56,572 nt of DNA from contig JACIYH010000008.1 in the NCBI GenBank assembly GCA_014360055.1, positions 1 to 56,572 on the forward strand, given 5' to 3'. This document shows, one piece after another, positions 15,774 to 24,688 of the stretch (its first letter is position 1; every line of letters starts with the position of its first letter). The position numbers were made by a program, and so were the translations under genes. The notes below the pieces were generated by a model. That model did no database searches and was not told where the DNA came from. It saw nothing but the letters and a program-made list of their open reading frames with translations. Source of the DNA: Bacillota bacterium. Lineage in GTDB: Bacteria; Bacillota; Sulfobacillia; JACIYH01.

Positions 15774-17204
15774 GTGCGGTTGACCCCATCCCCCGACGGT
15801 CCCCGTCCCGATCCTCCCGCGCCGGGAGGGCCTCCTTCCGGACCCCTGGCCGGCGATTCCGACCTGGGCCCGCGGCTCGACCCCGCCTCGCGGCAGGCGC
15901 TGCAGCAGATCGTGGAGCAGAGCCGCGCTGTCCTGGCCCGGGACCCCCGCAATCTGGCGGCGCGGCGGGACCTGGGTTCGGCCCTCTATCAACTGGGGGA
16001 AGTGGCGGCGGCTACGAACGAGCTAGAGCAGGTGGTGAAGCGGGATCCCCGCGATGCGGGCGCGCGCTACCTGCTCGCATTGTGCCTGGCCGAGGGGGCC
16101 AGGCTGGACGAAGCGGCCACCCACCTGCGCCAGGTGGTGAAGGTGAGGCCTCGTCACGCCCTGGCCCATTATTTCCTGGGCCGCATCCTGGGACTCCAGG
16201 GCAGGTTGGCCGAAGCGGAGGCGGCCGTCCGCCGCGCCGTGGACATCCAGCCCCACCCACGCATGATCACCTACCTCGGGGAGCTATACCTTTCCCTGGG
16301 CGACCTGGGGCGTGCTGCCGCGTGCTGGCGCAAGCTGCTGGAGATGGACCCGGGTGACCACCACGCCCGGCGCAACCTGGTGGCGACCTACGTGGACCGG
16401 GGTATGTACGATCAGGCCATCGAGGAGGGAAATCGGGCCCTGGTGGCGGGCGCTTCCCACCCCGCCCTGTATTACAACCTGGGGCTGGCCTACCTGCGCC
16501 GGGGAGACGTGGAGCAGAGCATCGAGCACCTGGAAAGGGCCCACGCCATCGATGCCGCCCACATCCCCACCCTGGTGGCGCTGGGGGAGGCATACGCCAC
16601 TGCCGGCCGCCTGGCCGAGGCCGGGCAGGCCTGGGAGAAGGTCCTGGAACGTGACCCGGGCAATCCCGTGGCCCTCTACGACCTGGGGGTGGCGGCCCTG
16701 CGGGAAGGCCGGCCCGAAGGGGCGGCCTCGTACTGGCGGCAGGTGCTGGCCGGCGGGTCTGGCTTCCTCCCTGCCCGCCGGGCTCTGGCCACCTTGCTGG
16801 TGCAGCAGGGACGCGCCACCGAGGGCATCGCCCTGTGGGAGGAAGTGGTGCGGGCCGAACCTCGTAATGCGGAAGCCCGCAGCTACCTGGCGCAGACCCT
16901 GCTCCTGAGCGGCGAGTTTGAGCGGGCCCGCCAGGCCGCCCGGGAGGCGGCCGAACTGGACGCGGACGACCCACGGTCGGCGGTGGTGGAACTGCTGGCG
17001 TCGGCCCGCCGGGACGACGAATTGGGGGTGGTACGCTCCCTGCGGCGGGCCGCCCGTATCCGCGGTTTTGTCCCCCGGGCCCTGGCAGCCTGCCGGGACA
17101 TCCTCGATCCCGAAGAGTTGAAGCGCTGGAGTGAAAGGTTGAAGGATCGCACTGCCGCCCGCGTGCTGGCCTTGCTCCTGGACGAACTGATGCAGGCGCC
17201 CTGA
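15774..17204 (+). CDS. Tetratricopeptide-repeat protein
   Basis: A 476-residue protein made almost entirely of TPR units: at least nine repeats run from about residue 50 to 410, each with the W/L-G-Y-A-P spacing (for example LGSALYQLGEVAAA, YYNLGLAYLRRGDVE, LVALGEAYATAGRLAEA). The N-terminal 40 residues are Pro/Gly-rich and the C terminus is helical. No signal peptide is evident, so it is probably cytoplasmic and mediates protein-protein contacts. The GTG start at 15774 has no clear Shine-Dalgarno; TATAAT at 15754-15759 would place a transcript start only about 8 nt upstream, suggesting a nearly leaderless message, or the true start may be internal. Its specific role is unknown. Confidence 0.75.
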   Translation: MRLTPSPDGPRPDPPAPGGPPSGPLAGDSDLGPRLDPASRQALQQIVEQSRAVLARDPRNLAARRDLGSALYQLGEVAAATNELEQVVKRDPRDAGARYLLALCLAEGARLDEAATHLRQVVKVRPRHALAHYFLGRILGLQGRLAEAEAAVRRAVDIQPHPRMITYLGELYLSLGDLGRAAACWRKLLEMDPGDHHARRNLVATYVDRGMYDQAIEEGNRALVAGASHPALYYNLGLAYLRRGDVEQSIEHLERAHAIDAAHIPTLVALGEAYATAGRLAEAGQAWEKVLERDPGNPVALYDLGVAALREGRPEGAASYWRQVLAGGSGFLPARRALATLLVQQGRATEGIALWEEVVRAEPRNAEARSYLAQTLLLSGEFERARQAAREAAELDADDPRSAVVELLASARRDDELGVVRSLRRAARIRGFVPRALAACRDILDPEELKRWSERLKDRTAARVLALLLDELMQAP

Positions 17205-17294
17205 CCCGGCCCTCCGCCCCCGCAGCGACCCGGGCCACGACCCCACCCCTGCGGGCAAGCTGGCAGCCCGAGGGTGGTCCTTTCGGCAGCCGGT

Positions 17295-17939
17295 TCAGTC
17301 AGGGAGGGCGGTGCCTGGGCTGGCGGTCAGGCTGCGCAGGCGGTCCAGGTCCTCGGGGCTGTTGACGTTGAAGAAGGCCAGCCGGGGCGGGGCGAAGCGG
17401 CGGATTTCATCTTCTTGCAGGGCAAGGATCCTGATCCGGGGGTAGAAGGAGACGACCCGCCTTTCCCCGCGGGCGAGCGTCTCCTCCACGGCGGCCAGGC
17501 AGGAGCGGGCATACAGCGCCGCCAGGGGTTCCCAGAAGCCATTCCACCGTGGTACCACCGCCTGCCAGCCTTCCCCGCCCGCTGCCAGTTCCAGCATGCG
17601 GGCAGCCAGCCCGGCCGGGAACAGGGGCAGGTCGCAGGCCAGCACCAGGGCCCAGGGCGCCGGGCACGCCCGCAGGCCGGCGGCCAGGGCACCCAGGGGC
17701 CCGCTGCCGGGCACTTCGGAGTCTACCAGGCGGTAGGGCAGGCCGGCCGCCACGCTGGCGTCACGGCTCACGATGAGGACAGTTCCCGCCAGGCCCCCCA
17801 GCAGCCGGGCGGCTCTGGCCACCAGGGTTTCCCCGCCCGCTGCGGCCAGGGCCTTGTTGAAGCCCATGCGCGAGGAACTTCCTCCCGCCAGCACCAGACC
17901 GGCCACCGCCTCCCGCGGCAGCCTCTCCGCGCCGGTCAC
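17295..17939 (-). CDS. mobA: Molybdenum cofactor guanylyltransferase (MobA-like)
   Basis: Transfers GMP to molybdopterin to make the bis-MGD-type cofactor of molybdo- and tungsto-enzymes. The 214-residue product begins with the nucleotidyltransferase signature LVLAGGSSSRMGFNKAL, followed by GPLGALAAGL and the metal-site ACDLPLF, all MobA features. The C terminus has FFNVNSPEDLD, typical of the family. The GTG start overlaps the stop of mobB by 4 nt, so both are one minus-strand unit convergent with the TPR gene. Presence of mobAB implies molybdoenzymes elsewhere in the genome. Confidence 0.9.
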   Translation of the reverse strand: MTGAERLPREAVAGLVLAGGSSSRMGFNKALAAAGGETLVARAARLLGGLAGTVLIVSRDASVAAGLPYRLVDSEVPGSGPLGALAAGLRACPAPWALVLACDLPLFPAGLAARMLELAAGGEGWQAVVPRWNGFWEPLAALYARSCLAAVEETLARGERRVVSFYPRIRILALQEDEIRRFAPPRLAFFNVNSPEDLDRLRSLTASPGTALPD

Positions 17940-18442
17940 CGGTCCGGCCCCCCTTCCCGGCGGGCCAGGCCCAGGGTCTGCTCCACCAGGTCGGCCAGGC
18001 GGCTGGCCTCCTGCGGCCCCCGCACCACGCCCAGGCAGCGCGGTCCCGGCTCACGGTGAAGGCCAGGGCCTTCCACGTGCACGCTGGGCACCTCCAGGTC
18101 GTGATGACCCTCCACCAGCAGCAGATCGGGGGGAGGCACGCCCAGGTGGCGGCAAAAGGCGGCCAGGGCCGTGGCCGTGCGGGCGGGGTCCAGGGGGTCC
18201 TCCGTCTGCCCCAGCACGGCCAGGGCACGGTCGGAATGCAGCATCACCAGGCCCGCGCCGGCCCTGGTGAACCGCCAGCTGTCCTTGCCGGGCCGGTCGA
18301 GGCTGAACCCGCCGGGAGTGTGCTTGAGCACGGCAACCCGCCACCCGCGCTCCCTCAGTACGCCGACCAGCGCCTCCAGCACGGTGGTCTTGCCGCTCCC
18401 GGACGCTCCGGTAACCCCGAACATGGGGACGGCCTCAGGCAA
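17936..18442 (-). CDS. mobB: Molybdopterin-guanine dinucleotide biosynthesis adapter MobB
   Basis: A 168-residue GTP-binding protein. The P-loop GASGSGKTT is near the N terminus (about residues 12-20), followed by VAVLKHTPGG, the conserved MobB segment, and LLLVEGHHDLEVPSV. MobB binds GTP and assists MobA in cofactor maturation; it is dispensable in Escherichia coli (family knowledge). The start was taken as TTG at 18442 with a weak GAGGT upstream; an ATG six codons later (18424) is an alternative. It overlaps mobA and no other gene lies upstream for nearly 300 nt. Confidence 0.88.
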   Translation of the reverse strand: MPEAVPMFGVTGASGSGKTTVLEALVGVLRERGWRVAVLKHTPGGFSLDRPGKDSWRFTRAGAGLVMLHSDRALAVLGQTEDPLDPARTATALAAFCRHLGVPPPDLLLVEGHHDLEVPSVHVEGPGLHREPGPRCLGVVRGPQEASRLADLVEQTLGLARREGGPDR

Positions 18443-18719
18443 TTACCTCACTCCCCGGCTGTTTCCGGTGACTCCCGGGGGGCACCAGTCCCCCGGCATC
18501 GCCCCGGACGAACCGCAGCGCCGCCCACAAGATAATGTCACCGCTTCGTTACACCTGCCTCCAGGCGCGGACGACGGCCCTTCACCCTATTCCACGGCTG
18601 CGCCCGCTTCCCTCCCGCGGCCCCGCGACATAGGCGTTCGGACTTGAAAGCGGGTCGTGCCGTGTGGGGCAGGGATGGTGGCTGGGGAGGCGGGAGAAGA
18701 TACGGGTGGAGGTGGTAAT
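18443..18719. other. Intergenic region upstream of mobB and the SASP-like gene
   Basis: 277 nt without a supported gene, between divergent genes. On the minus strand, the mobB leader side, it can fold a stable 7-bp hairpin (CCGGGGG/CCCCCGG around 18475-18496) followed by a second GC-rich stem. I compared this with the molybdenum-cofactor riboswitch and the match is not convincing. No confident promoter could be fixed in either direction. Confidence 0.4.
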
Positions 18720-18902
18720 TTGGGTCGCCAGCAGGACAGGTCCGGAAACAGGACCCGTCTCCCTGACTTGGATCAGGAACGACTTGAGTACGAGGTGGCG
18801 GAAGAGATAGGGGTGGACCCCAACCGGGCCCGCCAGGCCCGGGAGAGGGGGCGGAAGGGTCGCCGCGACGACCGGGCGAACCCGCCCGTCAACCCCACCT
18901 GA
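18720..18902 (+). CDS. Small acid-soluble spore protein-like small protein
   Basis: A 60-residue, Arg-rich protein. The TTG start is chosen for GTGGAGGTGG lying 5-8 nt upstream; the frame continues upstream without a good start. Residues about 20-33 read DQERLEYEVAEEIGVD, close to the alpha/beta-type SASP segment in which the germination protease cuts after Glu before x-Ala. The second SASP hallmark, a GGxxV-R-M block, is absent; instead the C terminus is Arg/Gly-rich and ends PPVNPT. SASPs coat spore DNA. This may be a divergent or truncated member. A convincing intrinsic terminator 35 nt downstream supports a real transcribed unit. Confidence 0.55.
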   Translation: MGRQQDRSGNRTRLPDLDQERLEYEVAEEIGVDPNRARQARERGRKGRRDDRANPPVNPT

Positions 18903-18934
18903 TCGAGCACGCACGCTGGGGTGCTGCGCAGAAA

Positions 18935-18967
18935 GAGAGTGGTCCCGCCCGGGCGGGGCCCTCTTTT
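18935..18967 (+). terminator. Intrinsic terminator after the SASP-like gene
   Basis: GTCCCGCCC and GGGCGGGGC arms form a long GC stem extended by flanking GAG/CTC pairs, followed directly by CTCTTTTT. This is the clearest rho-independent terminator in the window and separates the small gene from the P-loop/Asp23 gene. Confidence 0.8.
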
Positions 18968-19042
18968 TGTGCGGTGTTAGTGGTTCGGGTGATCCCGTCC
19001 GGCAGCAGGAGGTGGCCGGGGAGGTGTTGAATCCTGGTCGGC

Positions 19043-19867
19043 ATGGAAGTGCTGGCCTTCGTGGGACCCAGCGGGACGGGAAAGAGCCACCACGCTTCCC
19101 TGGTGGCATACGAGACCCAGGCCGATCTCATCGTGGATGACGGCCTGGTGATCCGGGATGGGCGCATCGTGGCGGGCAAGTCCGCCAAGCGGGAGGCCAC
19201 CCGGGTGGGTGCCCTGCGCGCCGCTTTCTTCGTGGATCCCGAACACGCCCGGCAGGCGGCCGCCAAGATCCGCGAACTGGCACCGGAGCGGGTGCTGGTG
19301 CTGGCGACTTCCACGGGGATGGCCGACCGCATCTGCCGAACCCTGGGCCTGCCCCTGCCCCAGGAATACATCTCCATCGAGCAGGTGGCCTCGGCCGAAG
19401 AGATCCGCCTCGCCCTGCGGGCCCGCCGCCAGGAGGGCAAGCACGTCATCCCGGCCCCCACCTTCGAAGTGAAGAAGGGGTTTTCCGGTTACCTGGTGGA
19501 CCCCCTGCGCTTCCTGTTCCGGCCGCGGCAGGCCCCCGAGCCCGCCCGGCTGGTGGTGGAGAAGTCGGTGGTCAGGCCCACGTACAGTTCCCTGGGTAAG
19601 TTTTTCATCTCGCAGGCGGTGGTGGTGGCCATCGCCGCGCGGGCCTGCCGGGAGGTGGAGGGGGTGGCCCGGGTGGTGCGCGCCCGGGTTGACCTCAAGC
19701 CGGAGGGGGTGGTGGTGAACATTGACCTGGCGCTGCGGCGATCTCCCGGGCTGGCCCACACCATGCCCGCCGTGCAGGAGAAGGTGGCCGATACCCTGGA
19801 ATACATGACGGCCCTTAACGTGCTGGGGATCAATGTATGCGCCCGCAGGCTGGTGGTGGAGGGATAG
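19043..19867 (+). CDS. P-loop NTPase fused to an Asp23/Gls24-family domain
   Basis: A 274-residue two-part protein. Residues 8-15, GPSGTGKS, are a Walker A motif, followed by IVDDGLVI (a Walker B-like acidic pair) and a small NTPase-like region to about residue 150. From about 180 to 270 the sequence matches the Asp23/Gls24 envelope-stress family: SSLGKFFISQAVVVAIAARACREVEGV, then the alternating V-x-V strands and the C-terminal VQEKVADTLEYMTALNV. Asp23-type proteins usually stand alone and sit at the membrane via partners. The combination suggests a nucleotide-dependent envelope or stress function, but none is established here. It ends 1 nt before the M20 peptidase gene, so the two are co-transcribed. 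Confidence 0.75.
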   Translation: MEVLAFVGPSGTGKSHHASLVAYETQADLIVDDGLVIRDGRIVAGKSAKREATRVGALRAAFFVDPEHARQAAAKIRELAPERVLVLATSTGMADRICRTLGLPLPQEYISIEQVASAEEIRLALRARRQEGKHVIPAPTFEVKKGFSGYLVDPLRFLFRPRQAPEPARLVVEKSVVRPTYSSLGKFFISQAVVVAIAARACREVEGVARVVRARVDLKPEGVVVNIDLALRRSPGLAHTMPAVQEKVADTLEYMTALNVLGINVCARRLVVEG

Positions 19868-19868
19868 C

Positions 19869-21068
19869 ATGGGGAGCGATTATGCCCGTCACGTGGATGC
19901 CGACCTGGTGGTGGAGGTGCTGTGCGACCTGGTGGCCATTGACTCCCGCAACCCCGACCTGGTGCCGGGCGCTCCGGGAGAACGGGCCATCGCCACCTAC
20001 CTGGGCGAACGGCTGCGGGATCTGGGGCTGGAGGTGCACTGGCAGGAGGTGGCCCCGGGGCGGCCCAACGTGGTGGGCATCCTCAGGGGCAGAGACCCTT
20101 CCGCCCCGTCCCTCCTGTGGAACGGGCACCTGGACACCGTGGGTGTGGAGGGGATGGATGCCCCCTTCTCCCCCCGGCGGGAGGATGGGTTCGTCTACGG
20201 GCGGGGTGCTTACGACATGAAGGCGGGGCTGGCGGCCGCGGTGGGGGCCCTGGCTGCCATCCGGCGTGCGGGCCCGCCGCCGGGGGATGTGCTGCTGGCC
20301 GGGGTGTGCGACGAGGAGTATGCCAGCCTGGGCACTTCGGCCCTGGTAAGGGAGTACCGGGCCACTGGCGCCCTGGTGCTGGAACCCACCGCCCTGGGGG
20401 TGGGGCTCTGCCACAAGGGGTTCGTGTGGGTAGAGGTCGAGGCTGCCGGCAGGGCGGCCCACGGTAGCAACTACCGGGAAGGGGTGGACGCCATCCTGCG
20501 CATGGGGCGGTTCCTGGCGGCGCTGGACGTGTACCAGCGGAGCGAGTTGATGGCCCGTCACCACCCCTACCTGGGTTCTCCCTCCCTGCACGCCTCCCTG
20601 GTCGAGGGAGGCGGGGAGTGGAGCACTTACCCGCCCCACTGCCGGTTGCACCTGGAACGCCGCACCCTGCCCGGGGAGACGGACGAGCAGGTGCGGGCCG
20701 AAGTGGAGCGGCTGGTGCGGCAGGTCACCGAAGAAGAGGCGAGGGCGGGGCTGGCCGTCCCCCCGGAGCCGTGGCGGGTAGGAATCGTCCTTTCCCGGCC
20801 GCCCTACCAGGTGGGTGCGGGGGAGCGCGTGGTGCGGGCGCTGCGGGAGGGGTACCGGCGTGCCCTGGGGCAGGAGCCTGCCTTCACGGGTTCTTACCCC
20901 TGGACGGACGCTGTGCTCATGGGCCAGGCGGGCGTGCCCTGCGCCATCTTCGGGCCGGGGGGCGGAGGGGCCCACGCCCGGGTGGAATACGTGAGTGAGG
21001 AGCAGACGGTGATGGCGGCCCGGGTACTGGCCGAGATGGCGGCGGTATTCGCGGGCCTGCCCTCCTAG
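19869..21068 (+). CDS. M20 family metallopeptidase / deacylase
   Basis: A 399-residue zinc-dependent hydrolase of the M20 (ArgE/DapE/carboxypeptidase G2-like) group. Visible features are NGHLDTV with the first metal-ligand His and the catalytic Asp, YGRGAYDMKAG with the bridging Asp, CDEEYASLGT with the catalytic/ligand Glu residues, and a final GPGGGGAHARVEYV with the last His. The lid/dimerisation domain sits between. The ATG at 19869 has GGTGGAGGG upstream and is 1 nt after the preceding stop. Substrate is not identifiable; since the arginine operon encodes ArgJ, an ArgE role is not required. Alternatives are dipeptidase or succinyl-diaminopimelate desuccinylase-like. Confidence 0.87.
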   Translation: MGSDYARHVDADLVVEVLCDLVAIDSRNPDLVPGAPGERAIATYLGERLRDLGLEVHWQEVAPGRPNVVGILRGRDPSAPSLLWNGHLDTVGVEGMDAPFSPRREDGFVYGRGAYDMKAGLAAAVGALAAIRRAGPPPGDVLLAGVCDEEYASLGTSALVREYRATGALVLEPTALGVGLCHKGFVWVEVEAAGRAAHGSNYREGVDAILRMGRFLAALDVYQRSELMARHHPYLGSPSLHASLVEGGGEWSTYPPHCRLHLERRTLPGETDEQVRAEVERLVRQVTEEEARAGLAVPPEPWRVGIVLSRPPYQVGAGERVVRALREGYRRALGQEPAFTGSYPWTDAVLMGQAGVPCAIFGPGGGGAHARVEYVSEEQTVMAARVLAEMAAVFAGLPS

Positions 21069-21200
21069 CTCCTGCCCGGCGCAGGGGACGGCGGGGGGAT
21101 GCGTCCCCGGCGCGCGTGGGCCTGTGCCAGTACCCCGTGGCGCAACGGGTTATTCTGCGGAGCCCCAGTCGCCGTAATGGCGGACGGGGCGCCGGAATAA

Positions 21201-22151
21201 ATGGTGGCAGGGGGGATACCCCTGCCCTTATTGCGGTTGCTGGGCGGGCTGGGTCTCTTCTGGTACGGACTGGATTCCCTGGCGCGGGGCGCACGGGGGG
21301 CGCTGGGTCACCTGCAGGACCGGCTCTGGAAGGGCAGCGACCACCCTCTCGTCGCGCTCCTGGTCGGTGCGCTGTGTGCGGCCCTGCTCAACTCCTCCGG
21401 GGCCACCGCCCTGCTGACGGTGGGACTGGTGGAGGCCGGTCTGGTGAGCCTGCGGGGGGCCATTGGCCTCATCCTGGGGGCCAACGTGGGCACCACGGTG
21501 GTCCCCCAGTTGCTCGCCTCCCCCGTGGGTGACTGGGGGTTGCCCCTGGCGGGGCTGGGGGCGATGGTGAGGCTGGCGGCTCCCCGCCTGCGCCTGCGGG
21601 CCGCCGGACAGGCCCTCATGGGTTTCGGCCTGGTTCTGTTCGGCCTCAACACAGCGGCCTCGTCCCTTCAGCCCCTGGCCCGGGGTGTGGACTGGCCCGC
21701 CCTGTTGCAGGGGCTGCGCGGACCGTTCCTGGGACTGGCCCTGGGCGTGGTGATGGCCGTCACCATGCAGTCGGGAAACGCCGCCGTGGCCATCCTGCAG
21801 GGCGTGGCGGCCCGGGGCGACTTCCCCCTGGTGCTGGCGGCCCCGGTGGTCATGGGGGCAAACCTGGGTTCGTCGCTGCCCACCCTGCTGGCCGCCCTGG
21901 TGGCGGGCAGTGTCGCCGGCCGGCGGGTGGCGGTGTTCCACGTGCTGTGCAACGCCGTGGGGGTGGCGGTGTTCTTCCCGGCGGCCTCCGCGCTGGCTCA
22001 ACTGGCTACCGGAGTGTCCGCCCACCCCGCCGTGCAGGTGGCGTGTATCCACACCCTCTTCAACCTGGGCACCAGCCTGGTGGAACTCCCTTGGGTGGCC
22101 TGGTGGGAAAGAGTGTGCCGGTGGCTCGTGCCCGGGGAAGGCAGCCGTTGA
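21201..22151 (+). CDS. Na/Pi-cotransporter (NptA/YjbB-like) family membrane protein
   Basis: A 316-residue membrane protein with about eight hydrophobic segments. The two inverted repeats typical of the family appear as LLNSSGATALLTVGL followed by ILGANVGTTVV, and MQSGNAAVAIL followed by GANLGSSLPTLL; these correspond to the QSSSAT and GANxGTT motifs. The PhoU-like domain often found at the C terminus is missing, so this is a short form. The start is ATG 21201, with only a weak purine run before it. Phosphate export or uptake driven by sodium is the family role; the substrate here is uncertain. Confidence 0.82.
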   Translation: MVAGGIPLPLLRLLGGLGLFWYGLDSLARGARGALGHLQDRLWKGSDHPLVALLVGALCAALLNSSGATALLTVGLVEAGLVSLRGAIGLILGANVGTTVVPQLLASPVGDWGLPLAGLGAMVRLAAPRLRLRAAGQALMGFGLVLFGLNTAASSLQPLARGVDWPALLQGLRGPFLGLALGVVMAVTMQSGNAAVAILQGVAARGDFPLVLAAPVVMGANLGSSLPTLLAALVAGSVAGRRVAVFHVLCNAVGVAVFFPAASALAQLATGVSAHPAVQVACIHTLFNLGTSLVELPWVAWWERVCRWLVPGEGSR

Positions 22152-22178
22152 AAGGAACAGGCTGGGCGGGGCTAGAAT
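22148..22178 (+). promoter_or_regulatory. Possible promoter upstream of rpoN
   Basis: TTGAAA (22148-22153) and TAGAAT (22173-22178) are separated by 19 bp, a little long. They overlap the stop codon of the preceding gene. This would give a short leader before the TTG start of rpoN and could also serve the glycolytic operon. Confidence 0.35.
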
Positions 22179-22221
22179 ACCAATGCGGGACACGCCCGGA
22201 CTGTGTGCTGGAGGTGAGGTG

Positions 22222-23625
22222 TTGCAGGGACAATTCCTCAGCCTGGAACAGCGCCAGAAGCTGGTTCTGAGCCCGCAACTGCGCCAGGCGCTGTCGGTGC
22301 TGCAATTGCCCCTGGCCGGGCTGGCCCAGTTGGTGCAGCAGGAACTGTGCGAAAACCCCGTGCTGGAGGTGAGGGAGGAACCAGTCTGGCACGAGGAGGA
22401 GGCCGCCCCCGAGGAACCGGACTGGCTTGAGTTTTTCGGCGACTCGAGCGACCTGGGGCTGGTTCGTGGCGAACCGGTGCGGGATGAGCCCCGCGCGGGA
22501 GAGCCCGCCGCGGGTGCTGCGGGGGGGCTGGTGGGCGGGCTGGGCGACTATCTCCTCTTCCAGCTGCACGTGAGTGGTGCGCCCCCCCAACTGCAGGTGG
22601 TGGGCGAGTACCTGGTGGGATGTCTGGATCCGCGCGGGTACCTCAGCCTCCCCACCGATGAGGTGGCGGGCGCCCTGGGCTGCGAGATTGCGGTGGTGGA
22701 AGAGGCCCTGGCCCTGTTGCAGAGCCTGGACCCCCCCGGAGTGGGGGCCCGCTCCCTGCAGGAGTGCTTGCTCTTACAGCTTTCCCGGTCGCCGGTGGAA
22801 GGGGCGGACGCAGAAGTCGTCCGCCTGGCCGAGCGCCTCGTGCGGGAGCATCTGGAGGAACTGGCCGGGGGACGTGTGGATCGGCTGGCTGCCGTCCTCT
22901 GCGCGGACCTGGAGAAGGTGCATCTGGCCGTGAGACTGGTGCGCGCCCTGGATCCCAAGCCGGGTCTGGCCTTTGGGGGACAGCAGGATGTGCGCTACGT
23001 GCAGCCCGACGTGGTGGTGGAGCGAGTCGGGTCCGACTACGTGGTGCTGGTGAACGATTGGGGGGTGCCCCGCCTGGGGCTGAGCAGGTACTACCGCCGG
23101 CTCCTGGAGGGGGATCTGGTAGATGAGGCCACCCGCCAGTTCCTGCAAGACCGCATGCGGCGGGCGGTATGGTTCCTGCGCAGCGTTGAGCAGCGGCGCC
23201 ACACCCTGCACCGGGTGGCGGAGGCGGTGTTCCGTTTCCAGCGAGATTTCCTGGAACGGGGGTGGCCGGGATTGCGGCCGCTCACCCTCCGGCAGGTGGC
23301 GGAAGCTGCCTGCTGCCACGAGTCCACGGTGTCCCGGGCGGTGGCGGGCAAGTATGCCCAGACCCCCCGGGGCATGTTTCCCCTGCGCTTCTTCTTCCCC
23401 AGCGCCCTGGCGGGACGGGCGGGAGAGGCGGTGGCCACCGCCTCGGTGAAGAAGCTGCTGCAGGAGATGGTGGCGGGGGAGGACCCCTCGTCACCGTACA
23501 GCGACGAGGCGCTGGCCGTCCTCCTGCGGGAGCGCGGAGTGGACATTTCGCGGCGTACGGTGGCCAAGTACAGGGCCGAGCTGGGCATCGCCCCGTCGGC
23601 CAGGCGACGCTGCTACCACAAGTAG
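22222..23625 (+). CDS. rpoN: RNA polymerase sigma-54 factor (RpoN)
   Basis: Sigma-54, needed for enhancer-dependent promoters with -24/-12 elements. The product is 467 residues from the TTG at 22222 (GGAGG 7 nt upstream); GTG 22219 and ATG 22183 are alternatives. Region I is [23 protein letters not shown]; the acidic linker follows; the core-binding domain holds [18 protein letters not shown]. The C-terminal part has [21 protein letters not shown] (the HTH) and the RpoN box [14 protein letters not shown] near the end, with one change from the usual [10 protein letters not shown]. It stands directly upstream of gap, the position often held by the RpoN-related repressor CggR in Firmicutes, which is absent here. 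Confidence 0.95.
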   Translation: MQGQFLSLEQRQKLVLSPQLRQALSVLQLPLAGLAQLVQQELCENPVLEVREEPVWHEEEAAPEEPDWLEFFGDSSDLGLVRGEPVRDEPRAGEPAAGAAGGLVGGLGDYLLFQLHVSGAPPQLQVVGEYLVGCLDPRGYLSLPTDEVAGALGCEIAVVEEALALLQSLDPPGVGARSLQECLLLQLSRSPVEGADAEVVRLAERLVREHLEELAGGRVDRLAAVLCADLEKVHLAVRLVRALDPKPGLAFGGQQDVRYVQPDVVVERVGSDYVVLVNDWGVPRLGLSRYYRRLLEGDLVDEATRQFLQDRMRRAVWFLRSVEQRRHTLHRVAEAVFRFQRDFLERGWPGLRPLTLRQVAEAACCHESTVSRAVAGKYAQTPRGMFPLRFFFPSALAGRAGEAVATASVKKLLQEMVAGEDPSSPYSDEALAVLLRERGVDISRRTVAKYRAELGIAPSARRRCYHK

Positions 23626-23641
23626 TATGGAGGGGTGCGCG

Positions 23642-24643
23642 ATGAGAGTGGGCATCAACGGTTTCGGACGGATCGGCCGCATTTTCTTCCGGGCTGCCTG
23701 GCGGGAGGGCCTGGAGGTGGTGGCGGTCAACGACCTGGCGGACGCCCCCACCCTGGCCCACCTGTTGAAGTACGATTCCAACTACGGCACCTTCGAGCCC
23801 GAGGTGCGGGCGGACGGCGATACCCTGCTGGTGGGGGACAGGCGGGTACATATGACCAGGGAGAAGGACCCGGCCGCCCTGCGCTGGGCCGATCTGGGTG
23901 TGGACCTGGTGGTGGAGTCCACGGGGCGCTTCACCTCGGGTGAGCAGGCGGTCCTGCACATCGACCGGGGCGGGGCGAAGCGGGTGATCATCTCCGCCCC
24001 TGCCAAGGGCGAGGACATCACCGTGGTGATGGGGGTGAACCACGAGTCGTACGACCCCGCCCGTCACCGGGTGGTGTCCATGGCCTCCTGCACCACCAAC
24101 TGCCTGGCGCCGGTGGCCAAGGTGCTGGACGAGTGCTTCGGCCTGGTGAAGGGCCTCATGACCACCTGCCATGCCTACACCAACGACCAGGTGATCCTGG
24201 ATTTCCCCCACCGCGACCTGCGGCGGGCGCGGGCGGCGGCGCTGAGCATCATCCCCACCACCACGGGGGCGGCCCGGGCGGTGGGTCTGGTCATCCCGCA
24301 CCTGAAGGGGAAGCTGACCGGGCTGGCCTTCCGGGTGCCGGTGGCCACGGTTTCCGTGGTGGACCTGGTGGCGGAGCTGGCCCGTCCGGCCACGGAGGAG
24401 GAGATCAACCAGGCCATGCGGGAGGCGGCGGCGGGGCCCCTGAACGGCATCCTGGGCGTATGCGACGTCCCCCTGGTTTCCGCCGACTTCAGGGGCATCA
24501 CCGAGTCGGCCATCGTGGACAGTTCCCTCACCATGGTGGTCGGTGAGAGGCTGGTGAAGGTGGTGGCCTGGTACGACAACGAGTGGGGTTACTGCCAGCG
24601 GCTGGTGGACCTGGCCCGCTACATGGCCCGCCGGGGCCTGTGA
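23642..24643 (+). CDS. gap: Glyceraldehyde-3-phosphate dehydrogenase (type I)
   Basis: NAD-dependent oxidation and phosphorylation of glyceraldehyde-3-phosphate. The 333-residue protein starts [13 protein letters not shown], the Rossmann motif, with the start set at 23642 by TATGGAGGGG; an in-frame ATG 15 nt earlier lacks a site. Catalytic Cys150 is in [10 protein letters not shown], followed by the phosphate-binding His in THAYTNDQ-like CHAYTND, and WYDNEWGYC closes the protein. First gene of gap-pgk-tpiA-gpmI-eno. The residue after the fold's second strand is NDL rather than a phosphate-repelling pattern clear enough to define NAD versus NADP use, so cofactor choice is from family habit. 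Confidence 0.97.
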   Translation: MRVGINGFGRIGRIFFRAAWREGLEVVAVNDLADAPTLAHLLKYDSNYGTFEPEVRADGDTLLVGDRRVHMTREKDPAALRWADLGVDLVVESTGRFTSGEQAVLHIDRGGAKRVIISAPAKGEDITVVMGVNHESYDPARHRVVSMASCTTNCLAPVAKVLDECFGLVKGLMTTCHAYTNDQVILDFPHRDLRRARAAALSIIPTTTGAARAVGLVIPHLKGKLTGLAFRVPVATVSVVDLVAELARPATEEEINQAMREAAAGPLNGILGVCDVPLVSADFRGITESAIVDSSLTMVVGERLVKVVAWYDNEWGYCQRLVDLARYMARRGL

Positions 24644-24688
24644 TGGCGGGACCGGGCGTGCCCGCGGGGTAACGGGGGGTTCGAGGAC

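Noticed and set aside
18443-18600. Possible molybdenum-cofactor riboswitch before mobB
   Set aside because: GC-rich hairpins are present but the recognisable conserved segments of the known motif do not line up.
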